Below are positions 45,335 to 53,803 of a stretch of DNA of 64,000 nt, piece by piece; the stretch's first letter is position 1, and every line of letters begins with the position of its first letter. The translations under genes and the position numbers were made by a program. Source of the stretch: JAABQG01 sp963726365 (lineage in GTDB: Bacteria; Pseudomonadota; Gammaproteobacteria; Burkholderiales; Burkholderiaceae_C); contig CAVSCI010000018.1 in NCBI GenBank assembly GCA_963726365.1, forward strand, positions 1 to 64,000, read 5' to 3'. The notes below the pieces were generated by a model that had not been told where the DNA came from, searched no databases, and was given only the letters and a program-made list of their open reading frames with translations.

Positions 45335-46207
45335 ATGACCATCCACTACACCGAACAGCCCCCGCGCCCGCTGGCCCCCGTGAAGGACGCCCCCTTCCAC
45401 CAGTGGGCCTTCCCCGACGGCACCCTGTGGACGCAATTCTTCCGCCAGGGCGCGGGCTACCTGCTGCGCTTCCCTGATCTGGCGGACTTCGAGGTGTCGG
45501 CCGACGGGGCCAGCGTGCAGGGCTTCCCGGCCCCCGGCGTCACATCACCCACCGTCGAGCACCTGTACCTGAACCAGGTCCTGCCGCTGGCGCTGAGCCG
45601 CCAGGGCAAGCTGGTGCTGCACGGCAGCGCGGTGGACATCGCCGGGCAGGGCGTGGCGTTTCTGGGCGAATCGGGCCGCGGCAAATCCACGCTGGCCGCC
45701 AGCTTTGCCACCGAAGGCACGCGCTTCCTGACGGATGACGGCCTGCTGCTGGAATGGGTGGACGGCCGCTGCATGATCATCCCCAGCCACCCGTCGATCC
45801 GCCTGTGGGAAGACAGCCAGGAGGCGCTGGTCAATCGAGCGCCGAAATGGCCCCGGCCGTGAGCTTCACCTCCAAGGCCCGTTTCCTGGCCGGCCAGGGC
45901 ATTCGCGTTCTGCGACGAATCACGGCCCCTGCGTCGGGTCTTCTTTCTGGGCGAGGGTGACGCGCAGGCCCCGACCATCGAGCCCCTGCGGCCCGCCGAG
46001 GCGCTGATCGAACTGGTCAAGAACTCCTTCCTGCTGGATATCGAGGCCCGCGACATGCTCATGCGCCATTTCGACGACCTGACCCGGCTGGCGGAACTGC
46101 CCATCTATTTCCGGCTCGACTATCCTCGTGACTACGATGCCCTGCCGGCGGTGCGCGAGGCGATCATCCGGCACGCCCTGGAACAACACGAAAGCAAAGC
46201 GACATGA
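45335..46207 (+). pseudogene. HprK-like kinase copy K1 (start intact, frame broken)
   Basis: Starts MTIHYTEQPPRPLAPVKDAP and has P-loop GESGRGKSTLAASF, preceded by LVLHGSAVDIAGQGVAFL and followed by TRFLTDDGLLLEWVDG, the HPr-kinase-like fold. Compared with copy K2, bases differ at 45835-45850 (VN-YERRMAP becomes NRAPKWPRP and a stop), and an extra T near 45902 (GGCATTCGCG) restores the downstream frame. Related kinases phosphorylate the C-terminal Ser of some lasso precursors (paeninodin). None of the four cores here ends in Ser. The stop overlaps the B1a start. Confidence 0.75.
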
Positions 46208-46476
46208 ATCTGACTGACAAGGTCACCATCCCCACGCAGGTGATGGCCCGCACCGTCGGCGACGAGACCGTCATCCTGGACCTGGCCAGCGGCACCTATT
46301 ACGGGCTGGACCCGGTGGGCGCGCGCATGTGGCAACTGATGACCGACGGGCAGACGCTGGCCGCCATCTGCGAGACGCTGCTGGACGAGTACGAGGTGAC
46401 GCGCGAGGCGCTGGAGGGCGACATCCTGCGGCTGACGGAAGAACTGCGCGCCAAGGGCCTGGTCAGCCTGGCGTGA
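46204..46476 (+). CDS. PqqD-like RiPP recognition element B1, copy a
   Basis: 90 residues, MNLTDKVTIPTQVMARTVGD and so on. The core is a PqqD winged helix: ETVILDLASGTYYGLDPVGA, MWQLMTDGQTLAAICETLLD, ILRLTEELRAKGLVSLA. In lasso pathways this protein binds the Y-x-x-P-x-L leader motif and delivers the precursor to B2 and C. Its predicted protein is identical to that of copy b at 47675. Confidence 0.88.
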   Translation: MNLTDKVTIPTQVMARTVGDETVILDLASGTYYGLDPVGARMWQLMTDGQTLAAICETLLDEYEVTREALEGDILRLTEELRAKGLVSLA

Positions 46477-46495
46477 AGCGCCACGCCCGCACGCC

Positions 46496-46854
46496 ATGAG
46501 CGGCATCGCCGGCATCATCCATTTCGACGGCCGGCCGGTGAAGCCCGGCCAGATCGAAGCCATGACCGCCGCCATGCACTACGCGGGCCCGACGGCATCA
46601 ACCACTGGCACAAGGGCAACGTGGCGCTGGGCCAATGCATGCTGCGCACCACGCCCGAATCGCTCGAAGAAACCCAGCCACTGACCAACGAAGACGAAAG
46701 CCTGGTGCTGGTCATGGACGGCCGGGTGGACAACTGGGAAGAATTGCGCCGCGAGCTGCTGGGCAAGGGCGCGGTGCTGCGCACGCGGGCCGATGCGGAA
46801 CTGGTGCTGGGGCCTACTACACCGAACAGCCCGCGCGCCCACTGGCCCCCGTGA
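46496..46854 (+). pseudogene. Truncated lasso cyclase fragment C2 (5' 106 codons)
   Basis: Starts MSGIAGIIHFDGRPVKPGQI and follows C1 and C3 closely up to RADAELVL. There the sequence switches, at about 46814, into the fourth codon of a second kinase copy. One base is missing near 46582 (TACGCGGGCC against TACCGCGGGCC in C3). The fragment's own frame then reads GPTTPNSPRAHWPP and stops at 46854. It lacks the ATP-binding synthetase domain and is a by-product of the 1,471-bp tandem duplication. Confidence 0.85.
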
Positions 46855-47678
46855 AGGAGGCCCCCTTCCACCAGTGGGCCTTCCCCGATGGCACCCTGTG
46901 GACGCAGTTCTTCCGCCAAGGCGCGGGCTACCTGCTGCGCTTCCCTGATCTGGCCGATTTCGAGGTGTCGGCCGACGGGGCCAGCGTGCAGGGCTTCCCG
47001 GCCCCCGGCGTGACATCACCCACCGTCGAGCACCTGTACCTGAACCAGGTCCTGCCGCTGGCGCTGAGCCGCCAGGGCAAGCTGGTGCTGCACGGCAGCG
47101 CGGTGGACATCGCCGGGCAGGGCGTGGCGTTTCTGGGCGAGTCGGGCCGCGGCAAATCCACCCTGGCCGCCAGCTTTGCCACCGAAGGCACGCGCTTCCT
47201 GACGGACGACGGCCTGCTGCTGGAATGGGTGGACGGCCGCTGCATGATCATCCCCAGCCACCCGTCGATCCGCCTGTGGGAAGACAGCCAGGAGGCGCTG
47301 GTCAATTACGAGCGCCGCATGGCCCCGGCCGTGAGCTTCACCTCCAAGGCCCGATTCCTGGCCGGCCAGGGCATCGCGTTCTGCGACCAAGCCCGGCCCC
47401 TGCGCCGGGTCTTCTTTCTGGGCGAAGGTGACGCGCAGGCCCCGACCATCGAGCCCCTGCGGCCCGCCGAGGCGCTGATCGAACTCGTCAAGCACTCCTT
47501 TCTGCTGGATATCGAGGCCCGGGACATGCTCATGCGCCATTTCGACGACCTGACCCGGCTGGCGGAACTGCCCCTCTATTTCCGGCTCGACTATCCTCGT
47601 GACTACGATGCCCTGCCGGCCGTGCGCGAGGCGATCATCCGGCACGCAATGGAACAACACGAAAGCAAAGCGACATGA
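46851..47678 (+). CDS. HprK-like kinase copy K2 (frame intact, original start lost)
   Basis: Kinase-homologous sequence begins at 46816 (YYTEQPARPLAPV) directly after the C2 fragment, without the MTIH start. The frame is open to the stop at 47678, with GESGRGKSTLAASF, TRFLTDDGLLLEWVDG, VNYERRMAPAVSFTSKARFL and FRLDYPRDYDALPAVREAII. A GTG at 46851, in frame, overlaps the TGA that ends the C2 fragment frame (GTGA), so translation could restart there and yield a kinase lacking about 15 N-terminal residues. It is about 97 percent identical to K1 by eye. Confidence 0.75.
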   Translation: MKEAPFHQWAFPDGTLWTQFFRQGAGYLLRFPDLADFEVSADGASVQGFPAPGVTSPTVEHLYLNQVLPLALSRQGKLVLHGSAVDIAGQGVAFLGESGRGKSTLAASFATEGTRFLTDDGLLLEWVDGRCMIIPSHPSIRLWEDSQEALVNYERRMAPAVSFTSKARFLAGQGIAFCDQARPLRRVFFLGEGDAQAPTIEPLRPAEALIELVKHSFLLDIEARDMLMRHFDDLTRLAELPLYFRLDYPRDYDALPAVREAIIRHAMEQHESKAT

Positions 47679-47947
47679 ATCTGACTGACAAGGTCACCAT
47701 CCCCACGCAGGTGATGGCCCGCACCGTCGGCGACGAGACCGTCATCCTGGACCTGGCCAGCGGCACCTATTACGGGCTGGACCCGGTGGGCGCGCGCATG
47801 TGGCAACTGATGACCGACGGGCAGACGCTGGCCGCCATCTGCGAGACGCTGCTGGACGAGTACGAGGTGACGCGCGAGGCGCTGGAGGGCGACATCCTGC
47901 GGCTGACGGAAGAGTTGCGCGCCAAGGGCCTGGTCAGCCTGGCGTGA
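47675..47947 (+). CDS. PqqD-like RiPP recognition element B1, copy b
   Basis: Second copy of the 90-residue PqqD-like protein, identical in predicted sequence to the one at 46204 and offset by exactly 1,471 bp. The nucleotide sequences differ only at a few positions (for example GAAGAGTTGCGC against GAAGAACTGCGC). Its start overlaps the K2 stop, as in the first unit. Confidence 0.88.
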   Translation: MNLTDKVTIPTQVMARTVGDETVILDLASGTYYGLDPVGARMWQLMTDGQTLAAICETLLDEYEVTREALEGDILRLTEELRAKGLVSLA

Positions 47948-47966
47948 AGCGCCACGCCAGCACGCC

Positions 47967-49871
47967 ATGAGCGGCATCGCCGGCATCATCCATTTCGACG
48001 GCCGGCCGGTGGAGCCCGGCCAGGTCGAGGCCATGACCGCCGCCATGCACTACCGCGGGCCCGATGGCATCAACCACTGGCGCCGGGGCAACGTGGCGCT
48101 GGGCCAGTGCATGCTGCGCACCACGCCCGAGTCGCTCGAAGAAACCCAGCCCCTGACCAACGAGGACGAAAGCCTGGTGCTGGTCATGGACGGCCGGGTG
48201 GACAACTGGGAAGAACTGCGCCGCGAACTGCTGGGCAAGGGCGCGGTGCTGCGCACGCGGGCCGATGCGGAACTGGTGCTGCGGGCCTATGAGGTGTGGG
48301 GTGAAGACTGCGCCGATCGCATCATCGGCGAATGCGTGTTCTTCATCTGGGATGCGCGGCAGCAGCGCCTGTTCGGGGCGCGCGATGCAGCTGGCACCCG
48401 GCATTTCTACTACCACCAGGGTAAGGGCTGGTTTGCCTTTGCCTCCGAAATCAAGGGGCTGCTGGCCCTGCCGATCGAGCGGCGCCTGAACGAATCGCGC
48501 CTGCTCGACTATCTGGTCGAGGAGTTTGACCGCGACGACGAGGTCGGCACCTTCTACCAGGGCATCCTGCGCCTGCCGGCCGGCCATGCCATGGCGTCAC
48601 GCCGGCGGGCCCGCGCATCTGGCGCTGGTGGAACCCCGGCGAACTGACAGAGCAAAAGTTCGCCTCGATGGCGGAATGCACCGAGGCCTTCATGGACCAG
48701 CTGCGCGTGGCGGTGAAATGCCGCCTGCGCAGCATCAAGCCCGTGGGCGCCATGCTCAGCGGCGGGCTGGATTCATCGACCATCGTCGGGCTGATCAGCA
48801 AGGAATTCCGGGGGGAACTGCGCGAGCCGCTGCGCACCGTTTTCGCTGATCCGCGAGGACCGCGAAAACTGCCCGGACTGGCGTGGCATAAGCGAAATCC
48901 TGAAAACTGACGACTGGCTGCGATCCACCATACAGACGGCCGGCATTGTCAATGAGACCTGGCGGTACTTATTTGCTCGCGTCACTCGAGGTGACGAGCC
49001 ATATGATGCGTTCATTTATGACCTGAACTACAGGGCGGCACGCGCTGCTGGATGCGGCGTGGTGCTAGACGGAATGGCGGGTGACTTATTGTTCTATGAC
49101 CCAAGAAGCGACACTGCGCCACTTGGTCCAGCGACACCAATACGTTCAGATACTGGGGGCTCTTGCTGCCTATCGCCGCCACGAGCTTACTGGGGGGTTC
49201 AAGGAACTGCGCTTGTTGCCACGCTCTTGCACTTCACGCCTGGTTATCTTCGTGCGGCCGCCCGAAGCCGGCGCAACGAGCGCCGCCTGACTGGGGGAGA
49301 CATGAACATGTTGCAGCCCGCGGTGGCGCGCCGGTATTTGGCAACAAAAAGATCCACGCCGTATCTTGATGGCGAACGTGTGCAATTTGCCACTGATCAA
49401 CTTACTCACGCGAGCAACTTCACCACGGGGTTGATTTCATTCGCGCACGAATTGGCAGGGTCGCTGGCGCTGGCCAACCGCATCGAGCCGCGCAGCCCAT
49501 TTTCTGACCGCCGTGTCATCGAATTTGCTGTCCGGATGCCACTAGAGGCAAAGTTGGCAACGCCTTCGTACAAGCAACTGCTTCGCGAGGGTACTGCCGA
49601 GATGCTCCCAGAATCGGTTCGCTTGCGCCGCGATATCGGGGTACATCCTGGTTGGACTTTCTACGAACGACTAATTCGCAACATAGCAAAGGGCGCGCCC
49701 GAACTTTGGAACAATACTTGTCACAGTCGCGCAATCAAGAGATGGGTCAATCCCGCAAAGACACAACGCTATTGGGAGACTTACGCTGGATCAGAAAATT
49801 ACGATTCGGGGTACCAGGCTTATCGCTTGTTAGTTCTGGCAAAATGGTTGAGTCTCACTTACGGGTGGTAG
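47967..49871 (+). CDS. Lasso cyclase C3 (asparagine synthetase-like, about four frameshifts)
   Basis: Starts MSGIAGIIHFDGRPVEPGQV (Ser2 again). P-loop region PVGAMLSGGLDSSTIVGLIS; later GCGVVLDGMAGDLLFYDP and EPRSPFSDRRVIEFAVRMPL. Indels lie near 48597 (HAMAVTPAG), 48842 (ACCGTTTTCGCTG should encode TFSLIRED), 49110 and 49205. The first 320 bp are almost identical to C1 and C2, the next 400 differ, the P-loop stretch is again near-identical, and the last kilobase is divergent and noticeably less GC-rich. The gene is a mosaic. Confidence 0.87.
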
Positions 49872-49987
49872 TTCCTGATGACCTGAGGTCGGAAATCGTG
49901 GATATGGAAGCCTAGTGAAGCTTGAAGCACGCCTTTATTCACCTTGGCGCGGTTATCTTGAGCTATCTATATGACCAAGGAGTAGTT

Positions 49988-50125
49988 GTGAAAGCTGTAC
50001 AAACCCCGCATTCGGCAAATGCCATTTTTAGCCCGAAGAAGAAATATGCCTGCCCTAAGTTGACGGTTTTTGGTGATCTGCGTTCCATTACCCTTACTGG
50101 GACTGCAACCGGTAACGAAGGGTGA
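49988..50125 (+). CDS. Lasso precursor A4
   Basis: Starts at GTG with a good ribosome binding site (CCAAGGAG, six bases upstream). The leader ends YACPKLTVFGDLRSITL, the full recognition motif with Thr(-2). The core as written is only TGTATGNEG, with Glu8 and a single-residue tail, too short to thread a ring. Removing one G in GAAGGGTGAGG extends it to TGTATGNEGEAKGME, a plausible 15-residue core. The Tx-Thr1-Gly2...Glu8 pattern matches the other three precursors. An upstream ATG at 49922 is in frame but adds an unlikely 22 residues. Confidence 0.72.
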   Translation: MKAVQTPHSANAIFSPKKKYACPKLTVFGDLRSITLTGTATGNEG

Positions 50126-50539
50126 GGCCAAGGGAATGGAGTAAGGAAGCCCTGATCCGTGGAGCTGACTAGGAGGTGTTGTGCAACGGAATAGGCAAGG
50201 CGGTAGGCGTTGGGGTGATCGCCGAAATGAGTGTGAGAATTGGCCTTGCCAAGTACTGACTTTTGCCTTGGTTTGTGAAGCTTTTACCGCGATGTCGATT
50301 GAGTCATTGCGGCGCCAATCCCCACTAGATCGACAATGAAGGCGAGTTTCGGTGCGAATCGTCACGAACCTCTGCTGTCGGATGATGGAGGTCTACTGGC
50401 AACTGATTTTTAACTGGAAACAAGTACGGAAAGCGCGGTGTTTTTGGGAGAGTTCGAACCGGTACCTTTCAGTTGAATGTTTTTGTTCGCGGCGATGCAA
50501 ATAGTGCGAAGAAATAGACCATTCAGCGTGGGTATCGAA
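50126..50539. other. Intergenic region between precursor A4 and the nucleotidyltransferase
   Basis: 414 bp of lower GC content than its neighbours. I looked for further lasso leader motifs (P-x-L..G..T-x) in all three forward frames and saw none. No tRNA or terminator is clear. Confidence 0.4.
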
Positions 50540-51685
50540 GTGAACCAGTCGCGCGCATGGTTGGCAGGAGTCATCGCTGGGCAATCGCCAGCTTGGCCTT
50601 TCGAGCTAGGGCTGGATCGGCCGGTCTGACGGAACTGGCCAGGCGCGAAGGCGTTGTGGCGCTGGTCGATTCACGGCTGACAGTGTTGCCTGACGAGCAG
50701 GAAGCCCCATTTCTCGATGTGCCATTGCCGGTACGGCAGGCATTCAAGGAGGCTGCCCGCGACGTGGCCTCTTTTCCATGTTGCTGGAAGCCGAAACCCG
50801 CCGCTTGCTGGCGGTCATGGCGCAGGCGGGGTTCCCCGGCCTGCTACTCAAAGGCCAGGCCATCGCCCAGTGGGCCTATCCGGCGCCTCATCTGCGCGCC
50901 AGCGGCGACATCGATGTGCTGGTCGCCACGCGCGAGGCTGCGGATTTGCTGGCCCGCCGCCTGTGCGAGTCCGGCTACGAACTGTTCCAGCCCTCGGGCG
51001 ACCTGGTGGCGCTGGAGATGATGCTGCGCCGCGAGGTGGCGCCGGGCGTGTGGGTGGAGATCGATCTGCACTGCCGCGTGATCAATTCCCCCCTGTTCAG
51101 CGAACGCTTCACCTTTGACGAACTGATGGCCGAGTCCATCGCCTTGCCGCGCCTGGGCGCCAACGCGCGTGGCCTGGGGCCCGCGCATGCCTTCATCCAC
51201 GCCTGCATGCACTGGGCGGCGCACACTGGCCGTGGGCGCGGACATCCGGCTGAAGTGGCTGTACGACATTCCGGCCTTTGCCAAGGTTTTCACGGCGACG
51301 GACTGGCAACGCCTGCAGCAACTGGCCGTGGCGCGCGGGCTGGCGGGCGTGTGCCTGGGCATGATCGAGGCGGCGCAGGCCACCTTTGGCGCGGATTTCG
51401 TGGCCGTGCCGGTCGATCTGACCGCCGCGTTGCGCGAGGCGGCGCGACATGAATCGCTCGACGCAACCCGCCTGCGCGACTGGCGCTACATGCAGGTCCA
51501 GGCCTTCCTGGCCCAGCCCACCTTGCGCCTGCGCGCTGCGCTACCTCTGGCAGCGCCTGTGGCCCAGCCGCGACTACATGGCGTATCTCTATGGGCGGCC
51601 GGATCTGGGCTATCTGGGCCTGATCGGCATCCGGGTCCGCACGGCGCTGCAGCGATTCCTGGGGCTGAAGGTCAGTGGGTCATAA
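50540..51685 (+). CDS. Lasso-associated nucleotidyltransferase (NTP_transf_5-like, several frameshifts)
   Basis: Pieces in successive frames: NQSRAWLAGVIAGQSPAWPF from GTG 50540, TELARREGVVALVDSRLTVL, MLLEAETRRLLAVMAQAGFP, GLLLKGQAIAQWAYP, the nucleotidyltransferase motif LRASGDIDVLVATREAADLL, HAFIHACMHWA, ADIRLKWLYDIPAFAKVF, and the end YLWQRLWPSRDYMAYLYGRP. Shifts lie near 50620, 50770, 51233 and 51535. ATG 50557 is an alternative start in another frame. Proteins of this family occur with HprK-like kinases and PqqD proteins in RiPP cassettes, including lasso clusters, and probably add a nucleotide or tailor the product. Confidence 0.8.
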
Positions 51686-51798
51686 ACCGCCGCGCGACGG
51701 CAACGTCGTGTGCGCAAGCTCAGCGCCTGGCAAGGCGGCGCTTGCAGCGCCTTGGCCAAAGTATGTAAAATGCACTACACCTTTCCAAGGACTGATCC

Positions 51799-52262
51799 AT
51801 GATCATGAATAAGACTGCCGTATTGCTCATCGCCGCTTCTGCCGCAGTCTCTGCCTGGGCGCAAGCGCCGGCGGCCGTGGGCAAGCTCACGGGGGTGCAG
51901 GGTCTGGTCACGATCGGTGCCGGGGACAAGCTGGTCAATGCCGTCACGGGCGCGCCGCTGGTGGTCGGCAACCGCATCGTCACCACCTCCAGTGGCGCCG
52001 CCACGCTGGCGTTTGACAGCGGCTGTGTCGTTTCCCTCAAGGCCAATGAATCCGTCGTCGTGACGCCGGGTGCTGACTGCAAGGCACTGCTGGCCTCGGT
52101 AACGCCCGTGGGTGGCGCGGCGGGGGTGCCTGTGGCGGCGGCTGCATCGGCAGGCGCGTCCTCCTACATTCTCCCGGCGCTGCTCGGTGTCGGCGTCATC
52201 GCGGCCCTTGCCGGTGGGGGTTCGAGCAGTTCGAGCAGCCCCCGCCGGTCAGCGCGCAGTAA
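51799..52262 (+). CDS. FecR-like periplasmic protein at the head of the polysaccharide locus (C-terminal shift)
   Basis: A signal peptide (MIMNKTAVLLIAASAAVSAW..AQ) precedes a FecR-like beta domain: VGKLTGVQGLVTIGAGDKLV, VVGNRIVTTSSGAATLAFDS, GCVVSLKANESVVV. A hydrophobic segment SYILPALLGVGVIAALAGGG and a Ser-rich end follow. One base shift near 52240 gives the likely end PPPVSAQ, with TAA at 52260 overlapping the next ATG (TAATG). I do not know its role; similar small proteins precede exopolysaccharide genes in Burkholderiales. An alternative start is ATG 51805. Confidence 0.7.
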
Positions 52263-53701
52263 TGCCGCCGGCCTCTCGGGCCTTCTCATCAACGGGGCTT
52301 GCAGGCCCCGTTGCTTTTGGGGCCGGCCTGTTGCTGCTGGCCTTTGCGCCCATCATCCGGGGTGGCAACCGTCATGTGGCGATGGTGCTGCTCGAATGGC
52401 TGGGCCTGCTGGTCTTGCTGCTGCTGGCCGTGCAATGGGCCGGCGCCACGCGCGCCCCGGGCCGCGGCACGGCACCCCGCCCTGTAGAGAACCCTTCCGC
52501 CTCCGCCGCCGTCCTGTTTCTTGGCCTGGCGCCCCTGTGGACCGGGCTGGTCCAGCTCACGCCCCTGCCGGCCAGCCTGTGGGCGGCGCTGCCCGGGCGC
52601 GAGCTCTATGTCCAGGCGCTGGCGGTGGCCCAGGCCCCCGCTGCCGCGTTTCGCCCCCTCAGCCTCGTGCCCGATGCCACCTGGGTCAGCGTGCTGGCCG
52701 GCATTCCGCTCACCGCGGCCTTCCTGCTGGCGCACACCTGCACGCCGCGCCAGCTCACCGTGCTGACGCGCGCCCTCGTCGTCTTCGCGCTGGCGCAGGC
52801 GGTGCTGGGCTTGCTGCAGATGGGCGCGTTTCCGGGCCTTTACTTTGGTGCTGCAGCGGCCGACAGGGCCATCGGCAGCTTCGCCAACCGCAACCACTTT
52901 GCCAGCTACATCGCCATGACGGTGCCGCTGGCCATCCTGGCGCTGCGCCAGGGCCACGCCCCGGCGCCCGCCCGTGGCGGCGCCCACGGCGGCCGGTGGG
53001 CCGGGGGGGCGCTATGGGGCGTCGTGCTGTTCATTCTGCTGGCCGCCGTGCTGGCATCCAACTCCCGGGGGGGCGCCGTCACTTGCCTGGTGGTCACCCT
53101 GCTCGCGGTGCTGCTGCCGCTGCGCCGAAGGCACGCGCCGGCGCGGCACTGGCGCCTGGCGGGCGTTGCGGCCCTGCTCCTGCTGGTGGCGGCGGCCGTC
53201 GGCCTGGATGCGCTGATGTCCCGCTTCGAGAACGACCCGACCCCCTACCTGGCCGGCGACCGCTGGATGATGGTCACCAGCACCTGGCGCGCCGCCCTGG
53301 CGTTCTGGCCCGTGGGTTCCGGGCTCGGCACCTTCGCCGCCGTGTTCCCGGGCTTCCAGCCCGCCGGTCTCCGGGGCTTTATCAATCACGCCCACAACGA
53401 CTACGTGCAGCTGCTCATGGAATGCGGCCTGCTGGCCGTCGTCCTGGCCGGCCTGGCCGTGGCGCTGGTGGCCCGGCAAGCGGCCCGGCTCGTGCGTCGC
53501 GCCCGTGCTGTGGGGCTGGACGCCCCGGCCCTCCTTCAGGCCAGCTGTGGCCTGGGCCTGCTGGCCGTGCTGCTGCACTCGTGGGTGGACTTCAACCTGC
53601 GCATTCCGGCCAACGCCCTGTCGGCGGCTTTTTTGCTGGGCGCCTTCCTGCGGCCCCTGGCCAGCAGGGCCCCGGACCACCGTCCCGATGACGTTGCTTG
53701 A
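52262..53701 (+). CDS. O-antigen ligase/polymerase-family membrane protein
   Basis: About 479 residues from MPPASRAFSSTGLAGPVAFG, intact, with ten or more membrane helices. The Wzy_C/O-antigen ligase signature is present: RAIGSFANRNHFASYIAMTV, VLASNSRGGAVTCLVVTLLA, the large periplasmic loop with GSGLGTFAAVFPGFQP, and FINHAHNDYVQLLMECGLLA. These proteins join or polymerise polysaccharide repeat units on the periplasmic side. A separate Wzy candidate exists in the AT-rich island, so this one may be the ligase or serve a second polymer. Confidence 0.85.
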   Translation: MPPASRAFSSTGLAGPVAFGAGLLLLAFAPIIRGGNRHVAMVLLEWLGLLVLLLLAVQWAGATRAPGRGTAPRPVENPSASAAVLFLGLAPLWTGLVQLTPLPASLWAALPGRELYVQALAVAQAPAAAFRPLSLVPDATWVSVLAGIPLTAAFLLAHTCTPRQLTVLTRALVVFALAQAVLGLLQMGAFPGLYFGAAAADRAIGSFANRNHFASYIAMTVPLAILALRQGHAPAPARGGAHGGRWAGGALWGVVLFILLAAVLASNSRGGAVTCLVVTLLAVLLPLRRRHAPARHWRLAGVAALLLLVAAAVGLDALMSRFENDPTPYLAGDRWMMVTSTWRAALAFWPVGSGLGTFAAVFPGFQPAGLRGFINHAHNDYVQLLMECGLLAVVLAGLAVALVARQAARLVRRARAVGLDAPALLQASCGLGLLAVLLHSWVDFNLRIPANALSAAFLLGAFLRPLASRAPDHRPDDVA

Positions 53702-53803
53702 CCTGGGTCAAGTCAGTCAGTTTGTTAAAATTTGTCATACAAACCGGTTACTCCGACCGGTATCTCGCCAGAATGGCGCAGACAGAAAATCACGGGAGCC
53801 CGG

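Noticed and set aside
46635..46850. ATG at 46635 as the true start of kinase K2
   Set aside because: The residues before YYTEQPARPL are an out-of-frame reading of the cyclase fragment, without any kinase similarity.
50445..50475. tRNA-like T-loop sequence GTTCGAACC
   Set aside because: The flanking bases do not form a 5-bp T stem and no matching anticodon or acceptor arms are present on either strand.
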